Part shown: one piece after another, positions 19,701-28,080 of the stretch
Layout of the letters: each line of letters begins with the position of its first letter
Numbering within the stretch: the first letter of the stretch is position 1
Assembly: GCF_025195095.1 (NCBI RefSeq)
Contig: NZ_JANAVZ010000001.1
Span: forward strand, 310,001-374,000
Origin: Paracoccus maritimus
Lineage (GTDB): Bacteria > Pseudomonadota > Alphaproteobacteria > Rhodobacterales > Rhodobacteraceae
Direction of reading: 5' to 3'
Length of the DNA: 64,000 nt
Notes under the pieces: generated by a model
What the model saw: only the letters and a program-made list of their open reading frames with translations
Database searches by the model: none
What the model was told of the DNA's origin: nothing
Translations under genes and position numbers: made by a program

Positions 19701-21265
19701 CCCGACAGCACGGCGGGCGGCGTGTCGTCGCCCATCGAGGCGATCGCCTCCTTGCCGTCCTCGGCCATCGGCGACAGCACATGTTCCAGCTCTTCCATCG
19801 TATAGCCAGCGGCGGTCTGGCGGCGGCGCAGTTCGTCCCCTTCGAAGCGGTGCTCTTCGGGCAGTTCGCGCATGATGTCGTTCAGATCGACGACCTTCTC
19901 GATCCATTCGCCAAAGGGCTGGCTGGCGGCAAGCCGGTCCTTGATGTCGGTGTCGTGATACAGCGTGCCGTCCCACATATCGACGGCGATCATCTGGCCC
20001 GGACCCAGCGCGCCCTTTTCGCGCACATTGGATTCGTTGATCGGCACCATGCCGACCTCGGACCCCGCGATCAGCAGGTTGTCGCCGGTCACGACATAGC
20101 GCATCGGCCGCAATCCGTTGCGGTCCAGACCGCCGCAGACCCAGCGGCCGTCGGTCATCGCCAGCGCGGCGGGGCCGTCCCACGGCTCCATCACGGCGTT
20201 GCAATAGGCATACATGTCGGCCCAGGCCTTGGGCATGTCGGTGGTCGCCTTGGACCAGCTTTCCGGGACCAGCATGGTCTTGGTCATCGGCGCGCTGCGC
20301 CCCGACCGCACCATCACCTCGAACACCGCATCCAGCGCCGCCGAATCCGACGACCCGCCCGGCACGATCGGCTTGATGTCCTCGGCCATGTCGCCAAAGG
20401 CGTTGCTGGCCATGCGGATCTCGTGGCTTTTCAGCCAGTTCAGGTTGCCCTTCAGGGTGTTGATCTCGCCGTTATGGGCCAGCATGCGGAAGGGCTGGGC
20501 CAGCCACCATTGCGGGAAGGTGTTGGTGGAATAACGCTGGTGATAGATCGCAAAGGCGCTTTCGAACCGCTCGTCCTTCAGGTCGGGATAGAACTCGGCC
20601 ACCTGTTCGGCCAGCATCATGCCCTTGTAGATGATCGACCGGCAGGACAGCGAACAGAAGTAAAGCTGTGTGACCTGCGCGGCGATCGCCGCCTTCTCGA
20701 TCCGGCGGCGGATGATGTACAGTTCGCGCTCGAACTGGACCTGGTCGATGTCCTTTTCGCAGCGGATCAGGATCTGCTCGATCTCGGGACGGGTGGCATT
20801 CGCCTTTTCGCCCAGAACGGCGGTGTTCACCGGAACGTGGCGCCAGCCATAGATATAGTGGCCCATCCGCAGAACCTCTGATTCCACGATGGTCCGGCAG
20901 GTTTCCTGCTGTGCGAAATTGGTGCGCGGCAGAAACACCTGACCGACCGCGATCAGCTTGTCCTGATCGGGCTCGTGGCCGGTGCGGCGCACCTGGTCAT
21001 AGAAGAACGGCACCGGGATCTGCACATGGATGCCGGCCCCGTCGCCGGTCTTGCCGTCCGCGTCCACCGCGCCGCGATGCCAGATCGCCTTCAGCGCGTC
21101 GATGCCGTTCTGCACGACCTGTCGGCGTGGCTTGCCGTCCAGATCGACGACGAAGCCCACGCCGCAGGACGAATGTTCGTCATCGTGCCGGTACAGGCTG
21201 TTCTCGGCCATCCAGTCGCGGAGGGATTCTTCCTGGTGCTGCCAATCGGGCGAAAACTTGGTCAT
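16718..21265 (-). CDS. gltB: Glutamate synthase (NADPH) large chain
   Basis: This 1515-residue GOGAT alpha subunit makes two glutamates from glutamine and 2-oxoglutarate. The class II glutaminase domain begins at Cys34 (HSSCGVGF), so a 33-residue propeptide is removed. The central and FMN-binding synthase domains follow, with the SGHNGGTGASP and TDGGLRTGRD segments. The 3Fe-4S cluster cysteines are in CIMVRQCQSNTCPVGVC, and the C-terminal beta-helix has the GxxG repeats of GXGXG type. The length matches alphaproteobacterial homologues. It is the last gene of the operon, and its ATG overlaps the GFA stop as ATGA. Confidence 0.98.
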   Translation of the reverse strand: MTKFSPDWQHQEESLRDWMAENSLYRHDDEHSSCGVGFVVDLDGKPRRQVVQNGIDALKAIWHRGAVDADGKTGDGAGIHVQIPVPFFYDQVRRTGHEPDQDKLIAVGQVFLPRTNFAQQETCRTIVESEVLRMGHYIYGWRHVPVNTAVLGEKANATRPEIEQILIRCEKDIDQVQFERELYIIRRRIEKAAIAAQVTQLYFCSLSCRSIIYKGMMLAEQVAEFYPDLKDERFESAFAIYHQRYSTNTFPQWWLAQPFRMLAHNGEINTLKGNLNWLKSHEIRMASNAFGDMAEDIKPIVPGGSSDSAALDAVFEVMVRSGRSAPMTKTMLVPESWSKATTDMPKAWADMYAYCNAVMEPWDGPAALAMTDGRWVCGGLDRNGLRPMRYVVTGDNLLIAGSEVGMVPINESNVREKGALGPGQMIAVDMWDGTLYHDTDIKDRLAASQPFGEWIEKVVDLNDIMRELPEEHRFEGDELRRRQTAAGYTMEELEHVLSPMAEDGKEAIASMGDDTPPAVLSGQYRPLSHFFRQNFSQVTNPPIDSLRETRVMSLKTRFGNLKNVLDESSAQTEILILESPFIANGEYAEMCRMFGDAVTYIDCTFPDNAGQDALAEGLARIRAEAEDAVRSGAGHLVLTDEHQSRDRIAMPMILATSAVHSWLTRKGLRTFCSINVRAAECIDPHYFAVLIGSGATTVNPYLAQDSIQDRIDRGLLEGSLIDNMRRYRDAVDAGLLKIMAKMGISVLSSYRGGLNFEAVGLSRAMVAEYFPGMHSRISGIGLHGLQSKLEALHQKAWHADNVELLPVGGFYKLRRSGEKHAWEANTMKMLQMACEKASYDIWKQFSATMRANPPIHIRDLLDIKPLGKPVPIEEVESITSIRKRFVTPGMSLGALSPEAHMTLNIAMNRIGAKSDSGEGGEDPAHSHPLPNGDNPCAKIKQVASGRFGVTAEYLNACEELEIKVAQGAKPGEGGQLPGMKVTKLIARLRHSTPGVTLISPPPHHDIYSIEDLAQLIYDLKQINPRAKITVKLVASSGVGTIAAGVAKAKADVILISGHNGGTGASPATSVKFAGLPWEMGLTEAHQVLAMNRLRERVTLRTDGGLRTGRDIVMAAMMGAEEYGIGTAALIAMGCIMVRQCQSNTCPVGVCTQDEKLRAMFTGSADKVVNLITFYAQEVREILAGIGARSLDEVIGRADLLTQVSRGAAHLDDLDLNPLLITVDGAEKIVYDRSKPRNAVMDTLDAEIVKDAARFFEEGEKMQLSYAVRNTQRTVGTRTSSMIVQKFGMRNNLQPDHLTVRLTGSAGQSLGAYAAPGLKIEVSGDANDYVGKGLSGGTIVVRPPMASPLVAEDNTIIGNTVLYGATGGQLFAAGRAGERFAVRNSGAKVVIEGCGTNGCEYMTGGVAVILGRIGTNFGAGMTGGMAYLYDPEGVARDYINAETLVMCPVTQDHWESELHDLIERHQVQTMSKKAETILQNWDREKGNFLQVCPKEMLAHLPHPIEAVDTPSAVPAE

Positions 21266-21684
21266 CTGTCGGCCTCCACATGGGGCTGGTGGGATTCATA
21301 TTCGGCGCGGGTGATCCTGGGATGATCGCCCGAGAATGATGCAAAGCGATGCGCGCAGTCGGCATAGACCTCGCGGATCAGGGGAAAGCGGGTGGCGTCG
21401 TCGAACAGGCCCGGCGACAGCTCGTACTCGGCGCCGTCGTCGCGCAGCCACAGATTGGCGCCGCAGCGCGGGCAGAAGGCGCGTTCCGCGAAATCCGAGG
21501 ACCGATACCGGCGCGCCTCGCCGGTCACCGTCACCGCGTCTGCGGGCGCGACGAAACCACCCATCAGCCCGCCCCCGGCACGCCGGCACATGCTGCAATG
21601 GCAGACGCTGATCTCAGGCGTCCAGTCCCGCAGGGTGATCGCGACATCGCCGCACAGGCAATGCCCGTGAAGCGTGGTTGTCAT
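21262..21684 (-). CDS. GFA (CENP-V/glutathione-dependent formaldehyde-activating-like) zinc protein
   Basis: This 140-residue protein of the GFA fold binds zinc through HCLCGD, CHCSMCRR and CPRCGANLW cysteines. Members include glutathione-dependent formaldehyde-activating enzyme, though most small members have no assigned reaction. It overlaps both neighbours by ATGA, with an unknown secreted protein upstream and gltB downstream, so it is translated within the glutamate synthase operon. Start chosen at MTTTLHGHCLCG. Confidence 0.88.
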   Translation of the reverse strand: MTTTLHGHCLCGDVAITLRDWTPEISVCHCSMCRRAGGGLMGGFVAPADAVTVTGEARRYRSSDFAERAFCPRCGANLWLRDDGAEYELSPGLFDDATRFPLIREVYADCAHRFASFSGDHPRITRAEYESHQPHVEADR

Positions 21685-22394
21685 GCCCCGCCCTCCGGCA
21701 GCCTCAGGCTGGTCATCAGCTGGTCGCAATCGAATTGCGGCGTGGTCTCGCCGAACCCGGTTTCGCCGGGAAAGCTGAACAGGACCGGGCTGTCATTGGT
21801 GTTGCGGGTCTCGCCGGTCCAGTCGCTCTGCTCCTCGACCCCGCCATAAAAGCGGCGCATCGTGCGGCTTATGAACTGCTGACCTTCCCGTGTGATCAGA
21901 ACCTCGCCGCTTTCGTCGCGCGTAACCAGTCGGAAGCGGGTCTTTTCCAGCTCGACCCCGTCGATCGTGACGGTCTCGCCGGTCAGTTCGTCCTGACCGA
22001 CATGGTGCAGCCTCTCGCCGGTGTTCGAGACTGTCCAGAAATCGAAATCGTCGCGACCGCTATCCAGCAGCGTGGTGAAACTGGCGTGATCCTTGGCCTC
22101 TTCGACCAGGCGATCTTCCAGCCCGGTCTGTGGATCGGCGCTTTCGATCCAGCGCGTTTCGTCGTCGATCCGCGACAGATGCGTCAGCCCGTCCTGACCA
22201 AAGATCGCGCTGCGCTGATCGCCTTCGGGATCGGCGCTGCAGCGGTAATACTGGCTGACCGAACAACCGCGGTTCTGCACCGTCACCTCAAGCTTGCAGC
22301 CCTGCGGCGGGGTGAAGGTCGCGGCGTCGGCGGGGCGGGGCGCCACGGCCCATGCCGCGGCCAGTGCCAGCACGGCGGCCAGATAGGGCAGCAT
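21681..22394 (-). CDS. Secreted protein of unknown function within the glt operon
   Basis: This 237-residue protein starts with a Sec signal peptide, MLPYLAAVLALAAAWAV, ending at ADA before a mature domain with CKLEV, RGCSVSQYYRC and a late FDCDQL cysteine. The mature part is soluble, acidic and rich in Asp and Glu; I do not recognise a family. It lies 109 bp after gltD and overlaps the GFA gene by ATGA. Four cysteines suggest disulfides in the periplasm. Its placement between gltD and gltB is unexpected. Confidence 0.8.
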   Translation of the reverse strand: MLPYLAAVLALAAAWAVAPRPADAATFTPPQGCKLEVTVQNRGCSVSQYYRCSADPEGDQRSAIFGQDGLTHLSRIDDETRWIESADPQTGLEDRLVEEAKDHASFTTLLDSGRDDFDFWTVSNTGERLHHVGQDELTGETVTIDGVELEKTRFRLVTRDESGEVLITREGQQFISRTMRRFYGGVEEQSDWTGETRNTNDSPVLFSFPGETGFGETTPQFDCDQLMTSLRLPEGGA

Positions 22395-22503
22395 GGCTGA
22401 TCCATCGCCGCGCCGTGTCGCGTTGCGCGCAACGGCCACCGTGCGTTGCCTGTGTACGTGCTGTGCACGTGCTGTGTCTGTTCTGTGCATCATCGGTGCG
22501 GCC

Positions 22504-23988
22504 CTATTCTGCGGCCACGCGGGCCTCGCCGGTCAGGAAGCCGGCAATCGACTCGGCGGCCTCGCGGCCGTCGCGGATCGCCCAGACGACCAGGCTGGCG
22601 CCGCGCACGATGTCGCCCACTGCATAGACGCCGGGGATCGAGGTCTGGTGCGTCTGGAAATTCGCCTTGATCGTGCCCCAGCGCGTCACTTCCAGCCCAT
22701 CGACGCCCCACAGCCGGGGCAGGTCTTCGGGCTCGAATCCCAGCGCCTTGATCACCAGTTCGGCGGGTTCGTCGTAATCGGCGCCATCGATCAGCTCGGG
22801 GCTTTGACGTCCGGTGACATCGGGCGCGCCAAGGCGCATCTTCTGCACCCGCACGCTGGCGATCTGGCCGACCTGATCCACGTCGCGTTCCTGCGCCTCG
22901 GCGGCGACCCCGGTGACGTGTCCGGCAAAGGCGCCCGGCGCCGAAAGCCACACGAATTCAACGCCTTCTTCCTCGGCGTTTTGAACCTCGCGCTGCGATC
23001 CGGGCATGTTCGACCGGTCGCGGCGATACAGGCATTTCACCGATTGCGCGCCCTGCCGGATGGCGGTGCGGACGCAGTCCATCGCGGTGTCGCCGCCGCC
23101 GATGACAACGACGCGCTTGCCCTTGGCATTCAGCTCGCCGTCGTCGAAATCGGGCACATCGTCGCCGAAATCGATCTTGTTGCTGGCGGTCAGATAGTCG
23201 ATCGCGCGCACGACGCCGTCGGCCTCGGCGTCGTCGATGTCCAGATCGCGGGTCTTGTAGACGCCGGTGGCGATCAGCACCGCGTCATGCTTGCCACGGA
23301 TCGCGTCGAAGCTGATATCCTCGCCGACATTACAGTTCAGGACGAATTCGACGCCGCCGTCTTCCAGCAGCTTGTTGCGCCGCATGACCACGTCTTTTTC
23401 CAGCTTGAAGCCGGGAATGCCATAGGTCATCAGCCCGCCCGCGCGGTCGTAGCGGTCGTAGATGGTGACCTGGAACCCCATCCTGCGCAGCGAATCCGCC
23501 GCCGCCAGACCGCCCGGACCTGCACCGACGATGCCGATGCTTTCCGCGCGTTCCTGGGTCGGGGCGGGGCCAGCGACCCAGCCTTCCTGCCAGGCGGTGT
23601 CGGTGATGTATTTCTCGACCGCGCCGATGGTGACGGTGCCGTGGCCGGACTGTTCGATGACGCAGTTGCCTTCGCACAGCCTGTCCTGCGGGCAGATGCG
23701 TCCGCAGATCTCGGGGAAGGTGTTGGTCGCCTGGCTGACCTGATAGGCTTCCTTGAGCCGGCCTTCAGCGGTCAGGCGCAACCAGTCCGGGATGTTGTTG
23801 TGCAGCGGGCAGTGGCTTTGGCAATAGGGCACACCGCACTGGCTGCACCGCCCGGCTTGTTCGGCCGCTTTCTGCGCGGCGTATTCCTGATAGATCTCGT
23901 GAAAGTCTTCGCTGCGCTCCGCCGCATCGCGCTTTTCCGGCATCTCGCGCGGGGTAGAAACGAATTTCAGCATCTTCTGCGTGGCCAT
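22504..23988 (-). CDS. gltD: Glutamate synthase (NADPH) small chain
   Basis: This 494-residue beta subunit passes electrons from NADPH through FAD and [4Fe-4S] clusters to GltB. The N-terminal cysteine sets are CSQCGVPYCQSHCP and CGRICPQDRLCEGNC. The FAD motif is GIVGAGPGGLAAAD and the NADPH motif is VVVIGGGDTAMDC. A C-terminal block, YAVGDIVRGASLVVWA, completes the cofactor site. The ATG at 23988 (MATQKMLKF) agrees with homologues. It is first in the operon. Confidence 0.97.
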   Translation of the reverse strand: MATQKMLKFVSTPREMPEKRDAAERSEDFHEIYQEYAAQKAAEQAGRCSQCGVPYCQSHCPLHNNIPDWLRLTAEGRLKEAYQVSQATNTFPEICGRICPQDRLCEGNCVIEQSGHGTVTIGAVEKYITDTAWQEGWVAGPAPTQERAESIGIVGAGPGGLAAADSLRRMGFQVTIYDRYDRAGGLMTYGIPGFKLEKDVVMRRNKLLEDGGVEFVLNCNVGEDISFDAIRGKHDAVLIATGVYKTRDLDIDDAEADGVVRAIDYLTASNKIDFGDDVPDFDDGELNAKGKRVVVIGGGDTAMDCVRTAIRQGAQSVKCLYRRDRSNMPGSQREVQNAEEEGVEFVWLSAPGAFAGHVTGVAAEAQERDVDQVGQIASVRVQKMRLGAPDVTGRQSPELIDGADYDEPAELVIKALGFEPEDLPRLWGVDGLEVTRWGTIKANFQTHQTSIPGVYAVGDIVRGASLVVWAIRDGREAAESIAGFLTGEARVAAE

Positions 23989-24066
23989 GGCTGCGCAACC
24001 TTCCAACTGTCAGGAACTTACGCAGACCCAATAAACCAAGGGGCCGGGAATGAAAAGGCAGTAATG

Positions 24067-24135
24067 CTGACCTATTTGCGAGATTTTGGCTTGCTAGAAC
24101 GCGACTATTGAGCGGGCGGGAGAAAATTAGGTCAG
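24067..24135. promoter_or_regulatory. Inverted repeat upstream of gltD
   Basis: CTGACCTA (24067-24074) and TAGGTCAG (24128-24135) form an 8-bp exact inverted repeat 53 bp apart, in the gap between uppP and gltD. Flanks are AT-richer than the surroundings. It could be a pair of operator half-sites for the glt promoter; no promoter hexamers or known site could be assigned. Confidence 0.3.
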
Positions 24136-24141
24136 TATCAC

Positions 24142-24945
24142 TTACATTCCTGCCGCCAAGGCCAGCAAAACAACGCTTCCGACGATGATCCGCCACCATG
24201 CAAACAACCCGTAGCCACGCTTGGACACATAGCCAAGCAGCCAGCGCACCACCAGAATCGCCGTTATGAAGGCGCACACGAAGCCGATGATGATGTTGTC
24301 CAGCGCCGCGGCGTCGATGACATCGCGATTCTTGTAAAGGTCATAGACGAAGGCACCAAGCATCGTGGGCATGGACAGAAAGAACGAAAACTCTGCCGCC
24401 GACCGCTTGTCCGCCCCCAGAAGCAGCGCGCCAACGATCGTCGCCCCCGATCGCGAGACGCCGGGGATCATCGCAAGGCACTGGATCACGCCGATCTTGA
24501 AGGCCATGGGCAGGGGGAAATCCTCGGCCCGGAACAATCGGGGGCTGGTCGCCCACCGATCCACCAGCAGCAGCACGATCCCACCAAGGATCAGCATGAC
24601 CGCGATCAGCATCGGCGTTTCGAACAACACGGTCTTGATGATGTCATGGGCCAAGACGCCGATCACGACGGCAGGCAGGAAGGCCAGCAGCACCGCGCCG
24701 ATGAACCGGCGCGAGGTCGGATCATGCGGGGCAGATGACAGGATATTCCAAAGCCGCGTGGCGTAGACCCCAAGGATTGCCAGAACCGCGCCAAGCTGGA
24801 TCACCACCTCGAAAGCGCGGCCAGGGGAATGGAAATCAAGGAAATATCCCGCCAACAGGACGTGGCCGGTGGACGACACGGGAATGAACTCGGTCAGCCC
24901 CTCGAGAAGTCCGAGGATCGCGGCGACAATCGTGTTGTGTTCCAT
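24142..24945 (-). CDS. uppP: Undecaprenyl-diphosphatase
   Basis: This 267-residue BacA/UppP membrane phosphatase recycles undecaprenyl pyrophosphate for cell-wall synthesis and confers bacitracin tolerance. Signature motifs are [13 protein letters not shown] near residue 15 and PGVSRSG near residue 160, together with several hydrophobic helices. The ATG overlaps the stop of the upstream NDUFA9-like gene as TGATG, so translation is coupled. Confidence 0.95.
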   Translation of the reverse strand: MEHNTIVAAILGLLEGLTEFIPVSSTGHVLLAGYFLDFHSPGRAFEVVIQLGAVLAILGVYATRLWNILSSAPHDPTSRRFIGAVLLAFLPAVVIGVLAHDIIKTVLFETPMLIAVMLILGGIVLLLVDRWATSPRLFRAEDFPLPMAFKIGVIQCLAMIPGVSRSGATIVGALLLGADKRSAAEFSFFLSMPTMLGAFVYDLYKNRDVIDAAALDNIIIGFVCAFITAILVVRWLLGYVSKRGYGLFAWWRIIVGSVVLLALAAGM

Positions 24946-25931
24946 CAGAGACTGCGCAGGTTCTTCGCCGAATCCTTGATCGCGTCATACTGGCCCGACG
25001 GACGAAAACGCCAAAGATAATCCTCGATCACCGCCTCGGCGGCGGTGGGCTGTATTCCAAGATCGGCAAAACCGTTGGCATCCTCGCTGACGACATTGTC
25101 GTCACGCAGCAGAATGACCTGATCGCGTCCCAGGATCTTGTTCGTGAATAGCCCGCCGGTGACATACTGCACACCGTCCAGAACCCCGGCGCCGATCCTT
25201 GCCAGCCAGAAAGGCATGTTCAAAACAAGCCGGCGGCGGCGGGTGGCCTTCAGCACCTGTCCGACGATCTCTCGCAGGGTCATCACGTCGGGGCCGCCCA
25301 GCTCATAGATGCCGGGCTTGGCCTCGCCCGCAGCGCCCATCGCGGCGGCGGTGGCGACGTCATCGACGAAGACAGGCTGCATGCGCGTCCGCGCGCCGGC
25401 GATCGGCATGACCGGCCCCAGTCGAGACATGCTGGCAAAGCGGTTGTAGAAATGATCGTCAGTTCCGAAGATCACCGAAGGGCGCAGCACGATCGCGTCG
25501 GGGCGATGCTCCAGAACCGCTGCCTCGCCGCGCGCCTTGGCGGCCACATAGCGGCTGGCCGAATCAGGATCGACGCCGATCCCCGAGATGTGCACGACAC
25601 GCCGGACACCCATTTCCTTCGAGAGACGGGCGATATGGGTCGCACCCTCTTCGAAGACGGTGTGAAAATTGCTTTTGCCCTCGGGTCGTTCGATATTGAC
25701 GCAGTTCACCACCGCGTCGGCATCCGACATCGCCGCGCGGACAGAATCCTCGTCGCGGATATTGCACAGCACCGGGACGACCTGCCCGACCGCGCCATAA
25801 GTGCGCGTGAACAGGGCCTCGTCCGGTCGGCGCACCGCGACACGCACCCGCCAGCCGCGCCGGGCCATGATGCGCGCCACCTGCCGGCCGACAAAGCCAG
25901 ACCCGCCAAAGATCGTGACTAGTTGTGCCAT
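24945..25931 (-). CDS. Complex I NDUFA9 subunit family protein, atypical SDR
   Basis: This 328-residue Rossmann-fold protein has [15 protein letters not shown] at its N-terminus and belongs to the NDUFA9-like extended SDRs, which in mitochondria attach to respiratory complex I and bind NADPH. The family motif [14 protein letters not shown] and the [17 protein letters not shown] segment are well kept. The start at 25931 has AAGGAGG nine bases upstream. It is coupled to uppP; a role linked to quinone or isoprenoid membranes is only suggested by context. Confidence 0.9.
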   Translation of the reverse strand: MAQLVTIFGGSGFVGRQVARIMARRGWRVRVAVRRPDEALFTRTYGAVGQVVPVLCNIRDEDSVRAAMSDADAVVNCVNIERPEGKSNFHTVFEEGATHIARLSKEMGVRRVVHISGIGVDPDSASRYVAAKARGEAAVLEHRPDAIVLRPSVIFGTDDHFYNRFASMSRLGPVMPIAGARTRMQPVFVDDVATAAAMGAAGEAKPGIYELGGPDVMTLREIVGQVLKATRRRRLVLNMPFWLARIGAGVLDGVQYVTGGLFTNKILGRDQVILLRDDNVVSEDANGFADLGIQPTAAEAVIEDYLWRFRPSGQYDAIKDSAKNLRSL

Positions 25932-26006
25932 GGGCCTATCGCCTCCTTCGTGCAGCGTCCTTGATCGTGCATACCCAAGCCCGGGCGCCATCACAAGCGC
26001 GCCGCG

Positions 26007-27581
26007 TCACGCGGTGTGGCGGATGCGGTCGATCAGCCGGTCGGTGACGCGATAGGCGTTGGCTGCGATCGTCAGGCTGGGATTGCAGCCGTTCGAGGTG
26101 GGCATGAAGCTGGAATCGGCCACGATCAGGTTTTCGATCCCATGAACCCGGCAATCGCGGTCCAGCACGGATTTGCGCGCATCGTCGCCAAATCGCAGCG
26201 TTCCGCAGGGATGCGCGAAGTTCAGCGTCGGCATCTGGCTGAAGAAGATCCGGCGATGCGCACGGAATGCCGATTTCATTTCCTTCCTGAATGCGGCCCG
26301 TCGGTGCAGCAGTTCATCGTGCAGCTGATATTCAAATCGCAGACGGTCGGGTTGCGCGGGGTCGCACAGCACCCGGTTCTCGGAATAGGGCAGGTCTTCC
26401 AGAACGCCGACGAATATCTTGGCCGGTCCAAGTATCGGCAGAATACCATAGGGCAGCAGCCGCAACCCATGGCGCAGCGGTCGCAGACGCCGAAGCGACG
26501 ATTGTTCGAACATCTGATTCAGCGCGTAAAGCACCTCACCATATCCGGCGTCGATTCCCATCGACTGGATCAGGCCAAAACGCTGACCCTGGACATGATA
26601 CAGGTCCCGCAGGCTAAGTGCCCGGCTGGGGGCGTCCGACCGCGCGCCCCGCCCGGGCCAGATCGCAAGCATCTCGCTGAGATGGAACATCAGGTTCCGG
26701 CCCACCAGATCGTGACGATTGCCAATTCCCGTCGGCCAGGATTCGCTGGCCGAGCGCAGCAGAAGCGACGGTGAGGCCAGCCCACCGCCGGCAAGGACAT
26801 AGTGCCGCGCGCTAAGCGTGAAGTCCTGCCCGGCGCGCTGGCAATGGATGCGGGTGACGCGGCGGTCGGCCTCGATCCGCGTCACGTTGCAACGGTCCAG
26901 CAACTGGGCATTCCCGGTGCGCAGCGCAGGTTGGACCCCCGCCGACCGCCCGTCCATCTTGCAGGGGCGCAGGCAGCGGCGACCGAAGCATTGTTGGCAA
27001 TCGGGCGGAAACGCGGCGGCGATATGCGTCTGGTATGGGTGCAGCCCTGCCTTTTCAAAGGCCCGGCGCAGCGCGGCGTCTACATCGGTGACCGGGCGCG
27101 CGGCGCGCAAGGCAGGCGAGGGGACGGCGCTAAGCGGATCCGTCTCGCCGCTGATCAGATAGTTCTTCTCGGCCTCGTCAAAATAAGGCGTCATTTCGGC
27201 ATAGGACAGAGGCCACCCCCCTGTGGGGTGCGGGCGCTGCGGCGAATCATCCAGATCATGCGGCTCGGGTCGTTCCAGCGTGGCGGCATAGAAGGTCGAA
27301 GTGCCGCCAACGCAGGACCCCAACATGCCGTGAAGCTGTGATTCGCGGCCGTCGATCCGCGCCTCCAGCGGATAGGGCCACATGCCCGCATCAAGCCGGG
27401 CGGCGGGGTCGGTCTGCATCGTCTCGATCTCGGCCTTGTCCGTGCCGGCCAGATCGGGCCCTTTCTCCAGCATCAGGACCGAAAGCCCGGCCTCGGCAAG
27501 CCGGCGCGCGGCACTGCCCCCTCCGACTCCGGTTCCGATGACGATCACATCCCAGTCGCGTTCACGATAGGCGTCCAACAT
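26007..27581 (-). CDS. GMC family oxidoreductase
   Basis: This 524-residue FAD enzyme oxidises alcohol groups of an unknown substrate. The FAD motif GTGVGGGSAARRLAEAG is at residues 16-32, and the C-terminal GMC block has FAHPCGTLRFG and FMPTSNGCNPSLTIAANAY with the expected His and Asn. A cysteine cluster, Cys195, Cys198, Cys203 and Cys207 (C-x2-C-x4-C-x3-C), occurs in the substrate domain, as in some long-chain alcohol oxidase relatives. It is monocistronic, facing away from the tRNA. Confidence 0.9.
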   Translation of the reverse strand: MLDAYRERDWDVIVIGTGVGGGSAARRLAEAGLSVLMLEKGPDLAGTDKAEIETMQTDPAARLDAGMWPYPLEARIDGRESQLHGMLGSCVGGTSTFYAATLERPEPHDLDDSPQRPHPTGGWPLSYAEMTPYFDEAEKNYLISGETDPLSAVPSPALRAARPVTDVDAALRRAFEKAGLHPYQTHIAAAFPPDCQQCFGRRCLRPCKMDGRSAGVQPALRTGNAQLLDRCNVTRIEADRRVTRIHCQRAGQDFTLSARHYVLAGGGLASPSLLLRSASESWPTGIGNRHDLVGRNLMFHLSEMLAIWPGRGARSDAPSRALSLRDLYHVQGQRFGLIQSMGIDAGYGEVLYALNQMFEQSSLRRLRPLRHGLRLLPYGILPILGPAKIFVGVLEDLPYSENRVLCDPAQPDRLRFEYQLHDELLHRRAAFRKEMKSAFRAHRRIFFSQMPTLNFAHPCGTLRFGDDARKSVLDRDCRVHGIENLIVADSSFMPTSNGCNPSLTIAANAYRVTDRLIDRIRHTA

Positions 27582-27748
27582 TCACTTGTTCCCAACACAA
27601 GGTCTGCGCAAACATGACGCGCAGATCGACTCGGGGAAGATACTTACACAAAATGCAAATGACTGCATCGTGTCGTTTAGGACAGATCCGGCGCCGTGGC
27701 ATCTGTCGATGATTCTGAGGTGGGTCGAAAAAATTCCGCGACACCCCA

Positions 27749-27777
27749 TTGACGCCCCCCGAAACTGGCTTTAGTCA
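27749..27777 (+). promoter_or_regulatory. Sigma-70-type promoter of tRNA-Leu
   Basis: TTGACG (27749-27754) and TAGTCA (27772-27777) are 17 bp apart and end 17 bp before the mature tRNA, giving a well-placed housekeeping promoter. Confidence 0.6.
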
Positions 27778-27794
27778 CCCCGCTCACACCACCT

Positions 27795-27879
27795 GCCCAG
27801 GTGGCGGAACTGGTAGACGCGCACGGTTCAGGTCCGTGTGCCGCAAGGCGTGGAGGTTCGAGTCCTCTCCTGGGCACCA
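27795..27879 (+). tRNA. tRNA-Leu (anticodon CAG)
   Basis: The 85-nt gene folds into a class II cloverleaf. The acceptor arms GCCCAGG and CCTGGGC pair fully, the D-loop has GGTAGA, and a long variable arm (TGCCGCAAGGCGT) is typical of leucine tRNA. The anticodon loop TTCAGGT places CAG at 27829-27831, reading the CUG codon favoured in this genome. The T-arm has TTCGAGT. CCA is encoded at 27877-27879. Confidence 0.97.
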
Positions 27880-27887
27880 TTGGTCAA

Positions 27888-27921
27888 AAAGCCCCTGAAG
27901 CCATCTGGTTTCAGGGGCTTT
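27888..27921 (+). terminator. Intrinsic terminator of tRNA-Leu
   Basis: A 12-bp perfect stem (AAAGCCCCTGAA/TTCAGGGGCTTT) with a 10-nt loop ends in a T-rich run, 9 bp after the tRNA. Confidence 0.9.
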
Positions 27922-28056
27922 CTGTTGCAGCAATGGTCCCTGCTGGCGGAAGCCCCCACAAGGGATCGGGCTGCCGGATTCAGGCCGCGGCGACGCAGAA
28001 ACCTGCCGCCGCCTGAGATGACTTGCTGACAATTCGGAGTTGCGATGCCGCTGATC

Positions 28057-28079
28057 GCCCGACCGGTTCGCGGTCGGGC
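28057..28079 (-). terminator. Hairpin downstream of map
   Basis: A 9-bp stem (GCCCGACCG/CGGTCGGGC) with a 5-nt loop lies directly after the map stop codon on its 3' side. No U-tract follows, so it may be a weak terminator. Confidence 0.4.
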
Positions 28080-28080
28080 C

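Noticed and set aside
16691..20881. Open frame of 1396 codons on the plus strand across gltB
   Set aside because: It is fully antisense to gltB, whose domains and 3Fe-4S motif are intact. The frame is a side effect of strong GC bias at third positions and has no family-like motifs or ribosome-binding site.
22440..22495. ACGTGCTGTG short repeats upstream of the secreted glt-operon protein
   Set aside because: Only two imperfect copies in a low-complexity stretch; no regulator site or structure could be assigned.
22393..24111. Open frame of 572 codons antisense to gltD
   Set aside because: gltD is clear on the other strand; the antisense product shows no domain signatures and Arg/Ala/Gly-heavy composition.
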